A DNA stretch of 64,000 bases. Source: Streptomyces chryseus. GTDB taxonomy: Bacteria; Actinomycetota; Actinomycetes; Streptomycetales; Streptomycetaceae. The stretch covers positions 744,001 through 808,000 of the forward strand of contig NZ_BMVO01000001.1 of the NCBI RefSeq assembly GCF_014650755.1, given 5' to 3'. Positions 8,881 through 19,387 of this stretch are shown piece by piece (the stretch's first letter is position 1; the number at the start of each line of letters is the position of its first letter). The notes beneath the pieces were generated by a model that had not been told where the DNA came from, ran no database searches, and was given only the letters and a program-made list of their open reading frames with translations. The position numbers and the translations under genes are program-made.

Positions 8881-9183
8881 CCCGCCGGCCCCTCGCGGCC
8901 CGGATCCCGCTCCACCACGCCCCCTGCCCGCACCGGGTCGGGGGCGGCTCCATGCCCTCCGACGCCCCCGGCCGCCCGGTCCTCCCGTACGACGCACACC
9001 CGGGCGCCGGGCTGCGTCGGGGGCGCCCCGCGGACCTCGCCCGGCCCGGCGTCGCCGAGGGCGGCTGCCGCTGCCGTGCCGGCGTATCCCGATCGCCCGC
9101 GTGCCGCCGGTGCCACCATCCGGGTCCCCACGCGCCGCCGGACCGCCGCCACCCGGGCCGGCACCGCTGCCCGGAAACGGGAA
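8881..9183. other. Intergenic stretch, no gene seen
   Basis: About 300 bases follow the kinase-like gene. They are proline/arginine-type low-complexity GC-rich DNA in all frames, with no ribosome-binding site or recognisable protein. They might be the decayed remainder of a longer kinase C terminus, but I see no residual ATPase motifs in the other frames. Confidence 0.4.
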
Positions 9184-9238
9184 AGGCCCCCACATCGGTG
9201 GGGGCCTACGGAAGCTCCGGAGAAGAAACGTTTCTTCT
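9184..9238. terminator. Terminator hairpin followed by an 18-bp palindrome
   Basis: A perfect 10-bp stem (9184-9193 with 9198-9207, ATCG loop) is followed by the perfect palindrome AGAAGAAACGTTTCTTCT at 9221-9238. The palindrome is flanked by AAGCTCC (9212-9218) and GGAGCTT (9242-9248), which extend the second stem. The pair separates the kinase from the convergent tRNA and probably ends transcription from both sides. Confidence 0.7.
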
Positions 9239-9251
9239 GCTGGAGCTTGAG

Positions 9252-9325
9252 TGGGGCGGGTGGGACTCGAACCCACGGCCGACGGATTATGAGTCCGCTG
9301 CTCTAACCGGCTGAGCTACCGCCCC
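9252..9325 (-). tRNA. tRNA with CAU anticodon (tRNA-Met or tRNA-Ile2)
   Basis: A 74-nt cloverleaf on the minus strand has acceptor GGGGCGG paired with CCGCCCC, a D arm GCTCAGCCGGTTAGAGC, anticodon loop CTCATAA and T-loop TTCGAGT. The anticodon is CAT. It is not an initiator-type arm, so it is either elongator Met or the isoleucine tRNA whose C34 is changed to lysidine. Sequence alone here does not decide. The CCA end is not encoded. Confidence 0.9.
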
Positions 9326-9458
9326 TAACGGCGCGTCGCGCACATGTGTGCGCGCCGTCTGCCGCAGCATAGCCGCTCATACGATCTCCTGCCTCGGGTG
9401 GTCGGCTACGCATGCCCATGAGGACTGCGCTGCCGCCCGCGCGGTTGCGGGAGATATG

Positions 9459-9486
9459 AAAAAGGACCCCTGAGGGGCCCTTTTCC
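9459..9486 (-). terminator. Terminator of the tRNA-Asn pair
   Basis: On the minus strand, just past the second tRNA, a GGGCCCC/GGGGTCC hairpin with a TCA loop is followed by TTTTT. This is a classical intrinsic terminator with a real U-tract. Confidence 0.8.
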
Positions 9487-9492
9487 TTACCG

Positions 9493-9565
9493 CTCCCCCG
9501 ACTGGACTCGAACCAGTAACCCTCCGGTTAACAGCCGAATGCTCTGCCAATTGAGCTACAGGGGA
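9493..9565 (-). tRNA. tRNA-Asn (GUU), downstream copy
   Basis: A 73-nt cloverleaf has acceptor TCCCCTG paired with CGGGGGA, anticodon loop CTGTTAA (GTT, asparagine) and discriminator G. CCA is not encoded. The anticodon stem TTCGG/CCGGA contains one T-G pair, which distinguishes it from the other copy 5 bp upstream. Confidence 0.95.
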
Positions 9566-9570
9566 TCGCG

Positions 9571-9643
9571 CTCCCCCGACTGGACTCGAACCAGTAACCT
9601 GCCGGTTAACAGCCGGCTGCTCTGCCAATTGAGCTACAGGGGA
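9571..9643 (-). tRNA. tRNA-Asn (GUU), upstream copy
   Basis: A second 73-nt tRNA-Asn is identical to its neighbour outside the anticodon stem and the bases beside it. Its anticodon stem is fully paired (GCCGG/CCGGC). The two genes are separated by 5 bases and share one terminator, so they are a tandem duplication expressed together. Confidence 0.95.
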
Positions 9644-9857
9644 TTGCTGCGTTGCACCGAACGTACCCACCGGATGGCGTCCCGGGGGGCGTGTGCTCGC
9701 TGCGACACATACATTAGCGCAAGCAGGGGGGTGCTCCGCCAATCGGTATCGCCCTGACTGATCACGGGCGCCCCGGGGTAGGCGGCCAGCACAGCCCCGC
9801 GGTCCGAAACTCCCCCCGGCACCAGGGGACCGCCGACGCAAGAGAAGGGTGACAGCC

Positions 9858-10160
9858 ATGCGCTACCGGCTCACATTCATCGCCGGACTGGCCCTCGGGT
9901 ACGTGCTCGGGACGCGTGCCGGACGTGAGCGTTACGAGCAGCTGAAGAAGTCCGCACGCCAGGTCGCCCAGAACCCCGCCGTGCGCAACGCCACCGAGTC
10001 CGCCACCCACAACGGCCGCGACTTCGCGGAGAAGGCGTTCCACACCGTCAGCGACAAGGTCGGCGACCGGATGCCCGGCTCGGTGACCGAGCGCGTGCGC
10101 TCCCTGCGCGAGCGCGGCCAGGGCGGCGAGGCCGACGACTGGGGTACGACCAACACCTAG
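9858..10160 (+). CDS. YtxH-like small membrane protein
   Basis: This 100-residue protein begins MRYRLTFIAGLALGYVLGTRAGRERYEQLKK. It combines one short N-terminal membrane or amphipathic segment with the GxxxGTRAGRERYE signature of the YtxH-like group. The rest is charged and helical and probably cytoplasmic. ATG 9858 is chosen over an in-frame GTG at 9849 because AAGGGTG lies at the right distance. YtxH-like proteins are often linked to general stress responses, but no biochemical role is established. It stands alone. Confidence 0.75.
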   Translation: MRYRLTFIAGLALGYVLGTRAGRERYEQLKKSARQVAQNPAVRNATESATHNGRDFAEKAFHTVSDKVGDRMPGSVTERVRSLRERGQGGEADDWGTTNT

Positions 10161-10221
10161 GACCCCGGCAGCCGGGCGGAAGCCGGGCCGGCCACCCGTG
10201 GCGGGCTCGGCGCGTTCCCGT

Positions 10222-10235
10222 TGCCGCATGCGGCA
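10222..10235. promoter_or_regulatory. 14-bp palindrome upstream of sugar kinase
   Basis: TGCCGCATGCGGCA is a perfect palindrome lying 11 bp before the ATG of the FGGY kinase, a position suited to an operator. No regulator is encoded nearby, so its ligand and protein are unknown. Confidence 0.3.
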
Positions 10236-10246
10236 GAATCTGGGGC

Positions 10247-11686
10247 ATGGGGATAGTTGCCGGCTTGGACAGTTCGTCTGGTTCTACCCGCATCGTCGTG
10301 TGCGATGCGGATACGGGTGCCGTGCTGCGGCAGGGGTACGCCCCGCACCCCGTGGAGGCGAAGTCTCCGGAGGCCGATCCACAGGTGTGGCTGCTGTCCC
10401 TGGGCGAGGCCGCCGCGGGCGGTCTGCTCGAAGGCGTGCAGGCCATCGGCGTGTCGGCGCAGCAGCACGGCCTGATCCCGCTCGACGCCCAGGGCTCGCC
10501 GGTACGTCCGGCGCTGCTCGGCAATGACAAGCGGGCCCAGGTCGCGGCGGCCGATCTGGTCGACGCGCTCGGCGGGCGGCAGGCCTGGGCCGAGGCCGTC
10601 GGGTCCGTGCCGCAGGCTCCGCAGCCGGTGGCGAAGCTCCGCTGGCTGGCGCGCAACGAGCCGGAGTCGGCGCAGCGCACCGCCGCCCTGATGCAGCCGC
10701 ACGACTGGCTGGTGTGGCAGCTGCTCGGCCGCCCGGCACGCAGGACCACCGACCGGGGCGCGGCGTCGGGGACGGGTTATTGGTCCGCCGTGACCGGCTC
10801 CTACCGGCCCGACCTGGTCGAGCTGGCGCTGGGGCACCACGCGGCGCTGCCCGAGGTGCTCGGCCCCTGGGAGGCCGCCGGGACCACCCCCGAGGGCCTG
10901 TTGATCTCCGCCGGGACCGGCGAGACCATGGCCGCCGCCTTCGGGCTGGGCGTGGGGGTCGGCGACGCCGTGGTGTCGCTGGGGGCCTCGGGTTCCGTGA
11001 TGGCCGTGCACCACGAGGGGCTGGCCGATTCGAGCGGGCTGATCACGTCGTTCGCCGACGCCACCGGCATGCATCTGCCGGTCGTGCACACGCTCAACGC
11101 CGTACGGGCGCTGCGCGGCACGGCGGATCTGCTGGGGACCGATCTCGACGGACTCTCGGACCTGGCGCTCAAGTCGTCGCCCGGCGCGTACGGGCTCGTG
11201 CTGCTGCCGTACCTCGAAGGGGAGCGTACGCCGCAACTTCCCCACACCGCCGGTACGTTGAGCGGGCTGCGGCGCGATTCGATGAAGCCGGAGCACCTGG
11301 CGCGGGCGGCCTTCGAGGGCATGCTGTGCTCGCTGGCCGACGCCATGGACGTGCTGCGGGCCCGGGGTGTGCAGGTGCGGCGGGTGTTCCTGCTGGGCGC
11401 GGCGGCCGAGCTGCCCGCCGTGCAGGCGGCGGCGCCCCCGATCTTCGGTACGCAGGTGGTCGTGCCGCAGCCGGCCGAGTACGCGGCGCTGGGCGCGGCC
11501 CGGCAGGCGGCCTGGGCGCTGGGCGTGTCGCAGGGCACGCTGGCCCCGCACACCCCGCCGGCCTGGCAGGGCGCCGCGGCGCAGGTGCTCGAGCCGGGTG
11601 ACGAGCTGGCGGTGGGCCAGGCGGTGCGCCAGCAGTACGGCGCGACACGGGACCAGATCCACCCGGGAGCGTTCGGCGGGGCGTGA
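10247..11686 (+). CDS. FGGY family carbohydrate kinase, xylulokinase-like
   Basis: This 479-residue protein has the two actin-like domains of FGGY sugar kinases. The N-terminal phosphate loop is GIVAGLDSSSGSTRIVVCD. IGVSAQQHGLIPLD matches the substrate loop of xylulokinases. VVSLGASGSVMA and the C-terminal VFLLGAAAELPAVQA supply the ATP-side motifs. Expected reaction is ATP-dependent phosphorylation of a ketose such as D-xylulose. The substrate is not certain because no xylose isomerase or transporter is adjacent. The VFLLGAAAELP segment departs from the family's GGGAxS pattern, which may affect activity. Confidence 0.75.
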   Translation: MGIVAGLDSSSGSTRIVVCDADTGAVLRQGYAPHPVEAKSPEADPQVWLLSLGEAAAGGLLEGVQAIGVSAQQHGLIPLDAQGSPVRPALLGNDKRAQVAAADLVDALGGRQAWAEAVGSVPQAPQPVAKLRWLARNEPESAQRTAALMQPHDWLVWQLLGRPARRTTDRGAASGTGYWSAVTGSYRPDLVELALGHHAALPEVLGPWEAAGTTPEGLLISAGTGETMAAAFGLGVGVGDAVVSLGASGSVMAVHHEGLADSSGLITSFADATGMHLPVVHTLNAVRALRGTADLLGTDLDGLSDLALKSSPGAYGLVLLPYLEGERTPQLPHTAGTLSGLRRDSMKPEHLARAAFEGMLCSLADAMDVLRARGVQVRRVFLLGAAAELPAVQAAAPPIFGTQVVVPQPAEYAALGAARQAAWALGVSQGTLAPHTPPAWQGAAAQVLEPGDELAVGQAVRQQYGATRDQIHPGAFGGA

Positions 11687-11748
11687 GCGGCGCCGGGGCC
11701 GGGACTTGACCCGGCGATGGGTCAATCCCTTGGAATTACCGGGGCCCG

Positions 11749-13533
11749 GTGTCGGAGGATGGGACGCACTCCGATCTTGCCGACACCGAGAGACTCCGCG
11801 TGCTCATAAGACTCCTGCGGGCCCACCTCCGCCCGTACAAGAAACCCATCGTCCTGCTGGTCCTGCTGCAGCTGCTCCAGACCTCCGCCACCCTCTACCT
11901 GCCCACGCTCAACGCGGACATCATTGACAACGGTGTCGTGGCCGGGGACACGGGCTACATCCTGGAGTTCGGCGGCGTCATGATCGCCGTCAGCGTCGTG
12001 CAGGTGGTGTGCAACATCGGCGCCGTGTACTACGGCGCGCGGACCGCCGCCGCGCTCGGCAGGGACGTGCGGGCGGCCGTCTTCGACCGGGTGCAGAGCT
12101 TCTCGGCGCGGGAGGTCGGGCACTTCGGGGCTCCCTCGCTGATCACGCGGACGACCAACGACGTCCAGCAGGTGCAGATGCTGGTGCTCATGGGGTTCAC
12201 CCTGATGGTGTCGGCGCCGATCATGTGCGTCGGCGGCATCGTCATGGCGCTCGGCCAGGACGTGCCGCTGTCGGGTGTGCTGCTGGCGGTCGTACCGGTG
12301 CTCGGGATCTCGGTGGGCCTGATCGTGCGGCGCATGCGGCCGCTGTTCCGCACGATGCAGGAGCGGCTCGACACCGTGAACCAGGTCCTGCGCGAGCAGA
12401 TCACCGGCAATCGCGTGATCAGGGCCTTCGTACGGGACGCGTACGAGAAGGGCCGCTTCCGGGAGGCGAACACCGCGCTGACGGACGTGTCGCTGTCCTC
12501 GGGGCGGCTGATGGCGCTGATGTTCCCGATCGTCATGACGGTCGTGAACGTCTCCAGCGTCGCGGTGGTCTGGTTCGGCGCGCACCGCATCGACAGCGGC
12601 GCCATGGAGATCGGGGCGCTGACCGCCTTCCTCGCGTACCTGATGCAGATCGTGATGGCCGTGATGATGGCCACCTTCATGTTCATGATGGTGCCGCGCG
12701 CCGAGGTGTGCGCCGAGCGCATCGAGGAGGTCCTGGACACGGCGTCCAGCGTCGTACCTCCCGACGAGCCGGTACGGGAACTGCGGCGGCGCGGGGAACT
12801 GGAGCTGCGCGGGGCGGAGTTCCGCTATCCGGGCGCTGAGGAGCCGGTGATCCGGGACGTCGACCTGGTGGCGCGTCCGGGCGAGACGACGGCGATCATC
12901 GGGTCGACGGGCAGCGGGAAGTCGACGCTGCTCGGGCTCGTGCCGAGGCTGTTCGACGCGACGGCCGGGCAGGTGCTGGTGGACGGGGCCGACGTACGGA
13001 CCATCGATCCGGTGCTGATGGCGAGGACCGTCTCGCTGGTTCCGCAGAAGCCCTATCTCTTCTCCGGGACGGTCGCGACGAATCTGCGGTACGGGAAGCC
13101 GGACGCCACGGACGAGGAGCTGTGGCACGCCCTGGAGGTCGCCCAGGCACGGGAGTTCGTGGAGCGGCTCGACGGCGGGCTGAACGCCCCGGTCGCGCAG
13201 GGCGGCACGAACGTCTCGGGCGGGCAGCGCCAGCGGCTCGCGATCGCGCGGACGCTGGTCCGGCGGCCGGAGATCTACCTCTTCGACGACTCCTTCTCCG
13301 CGCTCGACTACACGACCGACGCGGCGCTGCGGGCCGCGCTGGGGCGGGAGACGGCCGACGCGACGGTGGTGATCGTCGCCCAGCGGGTGTCGACGATCCG
13401 CGACGCCGACCGGATCGTGGTCCTGGACGAGGGCCGGGTGGTCGGCACGGGACGCCATCACGAGCTGATGGAGGACAACGCGACGTACCGGGAGATCGTG
13501 CTCTCCCAGCTGACGGAGGCTGAGGCGGCATGA
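11749..13533 (+). CDS. ABC exporter half-transporter, subunit A (degenerate Walker B)
   Basis: This 594-residue protein has a six-helix exporter domain (about residues 20-310) followed by an ATPase. Walker A is GSTGSGKST, the signature is VSGGQRQRL, and Walker B reads YLFDDSFSALD. The catalytic Glu after Walker B is therefore Asp, as in the degenerate site of heterodimeric exporters such as TM287/288. The gene overlaps the next ABC gene by 4 bp. GTG 11749 is the first start. GTG 11800, beginning at LIRLLRAHLRPYKK, matches usual family length better, and neither has a convincing ribosome-binding site. Probable role is efflux of drugs or lipids. Confidence 0.85.
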   Translation: MSEDGTHSDLADTERLRVLIRLLRAHLRPYKKPIVLLVLLQLLQTSATLYLPTLNADIIDNGVVAGDTGYILEFGGVMIAVSVVQVVCNIGAVYYGARTAAALGRDVRAAVFDRVQSFSAREVGHFGAPSLITRTTNDVQQVQMLVLMGFTLMVSAPIMCVGGIVMALGQDVPLSGVLLAVVPVLGISVGLIVRRMRPLFRTMQERLDTVNQVLREQITGNRVIRAFVRDAYEKGRFREANTALTDVSLSSGRLMALMFPIVMTVVNVSSVAVVWFGAHRIDSGAMEIGALTAFLAYLMQIVMAVMMATFMFMMVPRAEVCAERIEEVLDTASSVVPPDEPVRELRRRGELELRGAEFRYPGAEEPVIRDVDLVARPGETTAIIGSTGSGKSTLLGLVPRLFDATAGQVLVDGADVRTIDPVLMARTVSLVPQKPYLFSGTVATNLRYGKPDATDEELWHALEVAQAREFVERLDGGLNAPVAQGGTNVSGGQRQRLAIARTLVRRPEIYLFDDSFSALDYTTDAALRAALGRETADATVVIVAQRVSTIRDADRIVVLDEGRVVGTGRHHELMEDNATYREIVLSQLTEAEAA

Positions 13534-15470
13534 GCGGGCCCGGTGGACGCATGATGGCCGGCGGAGCGCCGGCCGAGCGGTCGATGGACTTCAAGGGCTC
13601 GGGGAAGCGGCTGATGCGGCGGTTCGCTCCCGAGCGGGTGACGCTGTGGTGGATGCTCGCGGCGTGCGTGCTCAGCGTCGCGCTCTCCGTGGTCGGGCCG
13701 ATGATCCTTGGGCGGGCGACCGACCTGGTCTTCGCCGGGGTCGTCGGCCGGCAGGCGCGGGACGGTGGCAGCAAGGCGCAGGTCCTGGACGGGCTGCGGG
13801 AGAAGGGCGACGACGGGCTCGCCGACATGCTCTCCGGGGTGGGCTTCACTCCGGGGCAGGGCATCGACTTCGGGGCGGTCGGCGACGTCCTGCTGATCGC
13901 GCTCGCGGTCTACGTGGGCGCGGGGCTGCTGATGCTGGTGGCGACGCGGCTGTCGATCCGGGTCATCAACCGGACCGTGTTCCGCATGCGTGAGGACGTG
14001 CAGGCGAAGCTTTCGCGGCTGCCGCTGCGGTACTTCGACCAGCAGAAGCGCGGCGAGGTGCTCAGCCGGGCCACGAACGACATCGACAACATCTCGCAGA
14101 CCATGCAGCAGACGATGGGCCAGCTCATCAACTCCCTGCTGACCATCGTGGGCGTGCTGGCGATGATGTTCTGGGTGTCGCCGCTGCTGGCCCTGGTGGC
14201 GCTGGTGACCGTACCGCTGTCGGTCGTGGTGGCGGCGAAGGTCGGCAAGCGGTCGCAGCCGCAGTTCGTGCGGCAGTGGAAGACCACGGGCAAGCTGAAC
14301 GCGCACATCGAGGAGATGTACTCCGGTCACGCGCTGGTGAAGGTCTTCGGGCGGCAGGACGAGTCGGCGGCGGCCTTCCGGGAGCAGAACGACGCGCTGT
14401 ACGAGGCCGGGTTCAGGGCGCAGTTCAACAGCGGGATCATGCAGCCGCTGATGTTCTTCCTGAGCAACATCAACTACGTGCTGGTGGCGGTGGTGGGCGG
14501 GCTGCGGGTCGCGTCCGGCTCGCTGTCGATCGGTGACGTGCAGGCGTTCATCCAGTACTCGCGGCAGTTCTCGATGCCGCTGACACAGGTCGCCTCGATG
14601 GCGAACCTCGTGCAGTCGGGGGTCGCCTCGGCCGAGCGGATCTTCGAGCTGCTCGACGCCGAGGAGCAGGAGCCGGACGCGGCGGACGCGCGGTGTTCCC
14701 CGCTCGCACCGTCCGAAGCGCGGGGGCGGGTGGTCCTCGAGAAGGTGTCCTTCCGGTACGAGCCGGACACGCCGCTCATCGAGGACCTGTCGCTCACGGT
14801 CGAGCCGGGGCAGACGGTCGCGATCGTCGGGCCGACGGGCGCGGGCAAGACGACGCTGGTGAACCTGCTGATGCGGTTCTACGAGGTGACGGGCGGCCGG
14901 ATCCTGCTGGACGGCGTCGACGTCGCCACGGTGGCCCGCGACGCGCTGCGGTCGGGCATCGGCATGGTGCTCCAGGACACCTGGCTGTTCGGCGGCACCA
15001 TCGCCGACAACATCGCGTACGGCGCTTCGCGCGAGGTGACCCGGGAGGAGATCGAGGAGGCGGCGCGGGCCGCGCACGCCGACCGGTTCGTCCGCACCCT
15101 GCCCGACGGGTACGACACGGTCATCGACGACGAGGGGGCCGGCGTCAGCGCGGGCGAGAAGCAGCTCGTCACGATCGCCCGGGCGTTCCTCTCCGATCCG
15201 GTGATCCTGGTGCTCGACGAGGCGACGAGCTCGGTCGACACCCGTACGGAGGTGCTGATCCAGAAGGCGATGGCGCGCCTGGCCCACGGCCGTACGAGCT
15301 TCGTGATCGCGCACCGGCTGTCCACGATCCGGGACGCCGATGTGATCTTGGTGATGGAGAATGGGGCCATCGTCGAACAGGGGACGCATGACGGGCTGTT
15401 GACGTCCGGGGGCGCGTACGCGCGTCTGTACGCGGCGCAGTTCGCTCAGGCGGTCGCGGAAGTGGACTGA
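13530..15470 (+). CDS. ABC exporter half-transporter, subunit B (consensus Walker B, degenerate signature)
   Basis: This 646-residue partner of the preceding gene has a membrane domain to about residue 390, then an ATPase with Walker A GPTGAGKTT and a normal catalytic Walker B, ILVLDEATSSVD. Its signature is VSAGEKQLV instead of LSGGQ. The degenerate signature would pair with subunit A's degenerate Walker B, leaving one competent ATP site formed by A's signature and B's Walker motifs. That complementary pattern, together with the 4-bp overlap, argues for an obligate heterodimer. The insertion near residues 65-110 (KAQVLDGLREKGDDGL region) lies between the first two helices. Confidence 0.88.
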   Translation: MSGPGGRMMAGGAPAERSMDFKGSGKRLMRRFAPERVTLWWMLAACVLSVALSVVGPMILGRATDLVFAGVVGRQARDGGSKAQVLDGLREKGDDGLADMLSGVGFTPGQGIDFGAVGDVLLIALAVYVGAGLLMLVATRLSIRVINRTVFRMREDVQAKLSRLPLRYFDQQKRGEVLSRATNDIDNISQTMQQTMGQLINSLLTIVGVLAMMFWVSPLLALVALVTVPLSVVVAAKVGKRSQPQFVRQWKTTGKLNAHIEEMYSGHALVKVFGRQDESAAAFREQNDALYEAGFRAQFNSGIMQPLMFFLSNINYVLVAVVGGLRVASGSLSIGDVQAFIQYSRQFSMPLTQVASMANLVQSGVASAERIFELLDAEEQEPDAADARCSPLAPSEARGRVVLEKVSFRYEPDTPLIEDLSLTVEPGQTVAIVGPTGAGKTTLVNLLMRFYEVTGGRILLDGVDVATVARDALRSGIGMVLQDTWLFGGTIADNIAYGASREVTREEIEEAARAAHADRFVRTLPDGYDTVIDDEGAGVSAGEKQLVTIARAFLSDPVILVLDEATSSVDTRTEVLIQKAMARLAHGRTSFVIAHRLSTIRDADVILVMENGAIVEQGTHDGLLTSGGAYARLYAAQFAQAVAEVD

Positions 15471-15472
15471 AT

Positions 15473-15748
15473 ATGACCATGGAAGAAGAGAACGCGGCCA
15501 AGAAGGCGCCGCAGGACACCGAGGACACCGGCGAGGGGACGGCGGACGCGAAGGCGCCCGTCTCGGGCATCGCGCTCGGGCTGTCGCTCGGGATGACGTT
15601 CGGGGTGGCCTTCGGGACGCTGCTGCTCGACAACGTGGGCACCGGGATCGCGTGCGGCATGTGCGTGGGCGTGGGGATCGGGGCCACGATCGACGCGCGC
15701 AGGAAGGACAGGGGCGAAACGGCCGCGCGGGCGGCGGACGGCTCCTGA
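15473..15748 (+). CDS. Small glycine-zipper membrane protein
   Basis: This 91-residue protein has a charged N terminus and then two hydrophobic glycine-rich segments, GIALGLSLGMTFGVAFGTLLL and GTGIACGMCVGVGIGATI. It resembles glycine-zipper membrane proteins that oligomerise through GxxxG contacts. It starts 2 bp after the ABC gene stops, so it is probably in the same transcript. ATG 15473 or ATG 15479 could start it. Function is unknown. It may be an accessory subunit of the exporter. Confidence 0.7.
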   Translation: MTMEEENAAKKAPQDTEDTGEGTADAKAPVSGIALGLSLGMTFGVAFGTLLLDNVGTGIACGMCVGVGIGATIDARRKDRGETAARAADGS

Positions 15749-15770
15749 CGGGAGCCGGCGTACGGGAGAG

Positions 15771-15806
15771 GACGGCCGTCCGGGCCCTGGTGGCCGGGCG
15801 GCCGTC
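15771..15806. terminator. Bidirectional terminator hairpin
   Basis: GACGGCCG at 15771 pairs with CGGCCGTC ending at 15806. The stem continues through CCGGGCC/GGCCGGG with a small bulge. It lies between the ABC operon and the convergent sigma factor gene. Confidence 0.65.
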
Positions 15807-15852
15807 GTCATGTTGGCTGGTCGGGCGGTCCGTCGGGCAGCCGGTCGGGCGG

Positions 15853-17262
<1,410 letters not shown>

Positions 17263-17404
17263 CGCTACGAGGGGCGTGCGGTGACTTTTTGAGTCCGGTC
17301 CGTTACCGGGAGGTGACGGTGGCTCCTGCCCCTCTCCGCCTCCTGGGTGGCTTCAGCCCCTCCCGTGTGCTGGGAAGGGGACCTCGGGCGGCCCTCCGGG
17401 CTCG

Positions 17405-19309
17405 TCAGAGCGCCGCAGCGCCGTGGTTGCGCAAGGACTGGGCGTACTGCTGGAGGACCCACAGCTCGTTCTGTACGGCGGCGAGTTGCTCCGGGTCGGC
17501 GTGCGGGCCGCCGAGGCGGGCCAGTGTGCCCTGGACGTCCAGGATCCGCCGGTCGACCGCCCGCAGCCGGACCCGGATCAGCTGCTCGCCGGCGTAGATC
17601 TCGTCGACTGTCTTGCGCATGATCGGCTCGACGGCGAGCTCCGTGACCAGCGCGCGCACCGTGTCGTTGGGCGCGGCCTCGCGGACCTGGGCCAGGTAGT
17701 CGGACGCGTTGCGCGCGCCCTGCTCGGCGCCGCCCGCCTCCTCGATGACCTGGCGCACGGCGGCGTACGGCGGGGCGGTGAACTCGTCGGCCCCGTAGGC
17801 GTCGAACGCGGGCGAGACCAGCTCGGGCCGCTGGAGGGCGAGCTTCAGCAGCTCCCGCTCGGTGCGGTGGGCGGGGCTGCGCAGGTTCAGCGCCGGGCCG
17901 CTGGGGGCGGCGGGGGCGGCGTCGTACGAGGGGGTGGGGCGGCGGTCCTGCGGCGCGGCGGGGCCCCGGCCGCCCCGGTCGCGCGCCCAGCGGGCCAGCT
18001 GGGCGACGCGCTTGACCACGAACTGGGTGTCGAGGATGCCGAGGATGCCCGCGAGCTGGACCGCCGACTCGTGCTGGATCGCGATGTTCTTGATGTTGGC
18101 GACGATCGGCGCGGCCTCGTCGAGCGCGGCGGCCCGCCCGGCCGGGGTCTCCAGGTTGTGCCGGGACACGACGTGGCGGATCGCGAACTCGAAGAGCGGC
18201 GTGCGGGTCTCGACCAGGGACGCCACCGCCGCGTCGCCCTTCGCCAGCCGCAGGTCGCAGGGGTCCATCCCGCCGGGCGTGATCGCGATGGACGTCTCGG
18301 CGGCGAACTTCTGGTCGTCCTCGAAGGCACGCAGCGCCGCCTTCTGCCCGGCCGCGTCGCCGTCGAAGGTGAAGACGACCTCGGCGGAGGCGTTGTCCAT
18401 CAGGAGGCGTCGGAGGATCTTGATGTGGTCGCCGCCGAACGACGTGCCGCAGGTGGCGATCGCGGTGGTGACGCCGGCCAGGTGGCAGGCCATGACGTCG
18501 GTGTACCCCTCGACGACCACCGCCCTGCTGGTCTTGGCGATCTCCTTCTTGGCCAGGTCGATGCCGTACAGGACCTGGGACTTCTTGTAGATCGCCGTCT
18601 CGGGGGTGTTCAGGTACTTCGGGCCGTTGTCGTCGTCGCGCAGCTTGCGCGCGCCGAAGCCGACGACCTCGCCCGTGATGTCGCGGATCGGCCACATCAG
18701 CCGGCCGCGGAAGCGGTCGATGGGGCCGCGGCGGCCCTCCTGGGAGAGGCCGGAGAGGGTCAGCTCCTTGTCGGAGAAGCCCTTGCCGCGCAGGTAGCGG
18801 GTGAGGTGGTCCCAGCCGGCCGGGCTGTAGCCGACGCCGAAGTGCTCGGCGGCGCTCTGGTCGAAGCCGCGCTCGGCCAGGAACTTACGGCCGATCTCGG
18901 CTTCGGCGGAGTCGAGCTGCTCGACGTAGAACTGCGCGGCGGCCTTGTGCGCCTCGACCAGGCGGACCCGCTCGCCGCGCTGGTGCGTGGGGTTGTAGCC
19001 GCCTTCCTCGTACCGCAGGGTGATGCCCGCCAGAGCGGCGAGGCGCTCGACCGTCTCGGAGAAGGAGAGGTGGTCGATCTTCATCACGAAGGCGATCGTG
19101 TCGCCGCCTTCCTGGCAGCCGAAGCAGTGGAAGAGACCCTTGCTCGGGCTGACCTGGAAGGACGGGGACTTCTCGTCGTGGAAGGGGCACAGGCCCTTCA
19201 GGTTGCCGCCGCCGGCGCTGCGGAGCTGGAGGTACTCGGAAACGACGGCGTCGATCGGGACCGCGTCCCGGACCGCCTTCACGTCGTCATCGTTGATCCT
19301 GCCTGCCAC
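17405..19309 (-). CDS. dnaG: DNA primase
   Basis: This 634-residue replicative primase makes RNA primers for Okazaki fragments and partners with DnaB helicase. The CHC2 zinc finger has ligands Cys41, His44, Cys62 and Cys65. The TOPRIM catalytic core is marked by VVVEGYTDVMACHLAG and FTFDGDAAG, with its acidic metal ligands. The C-terminal third, from about residue 480, corresponds to the helicase-binding domain after a Gly/Pro/Ala linker. Length is normal for actinobacteria. ATG 19309 starts it. The sigma factor gene lies 142 bp downstream on the same strand, recalling the ancient dnaG-rpoD pairing of the macromolecular-synthesis operon. Confidence 0.97.
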   Translation of the reverse strand: MAGRINDDDVKAVRDAVPIDAVVSEYLQLRSAGGGNLKGLCPFHDEKSPSFQVSPSKGLFHCFGCQEGGDTIAFVMKIDHLSFSETVERLAALAGITLRYEEGGYNPTHQRGERVRLVEAHKAAAQFYVEQLDSAEAEIGRKFLAERGFDQSAAEHFGVGYSPAGWDHLTRYLRGKGFSDKELTLSGLSQEGRRGPIDRFRGRLMWPIRDITGEVVGFGARKLRDDDNGPKYLNTPETAIYKKSQVLYGIDLAKKEIAKTSRAVVVEGYTDVMACHLAGVTTAIATCGTSFGGDHIKILRRLLMDNASAEVVFTFDGDAAGQKAALRAFEDDQKFAAETSIAITPGGMDPCDLRLAKGDAAVASLVETRTPLFEFAIRHVVSRHNLETPAGRAAALDEAAPIVANIKNIAIQHESAVQLAGILGILDTQFVVKRVAQLARWARDRGGRGPAAPQDRRPTPSYDAAPAAPSGPALNLRSPAHRTERELLKLALQRPELVSPAFDAYGADEFTAPPYAAVRQVIEEAGGAEQGARNASDYLAQVREAAPNDTVRALVTELAVEPIMRKTVDEIYAGEQLIRVRLRAVDRRILDVQGTLARLGGPHADPEQLAAVQNELWVLQQYAQSLRNHGAAAL

Positions 19310-19387
19310 GCGTGAAGTGTACGGCGGTGCTCGGACAGTCCTGTCGGTGCGGCTTCGCCGCCCGGCCGGGTCACGGCCGGGCCGCGG

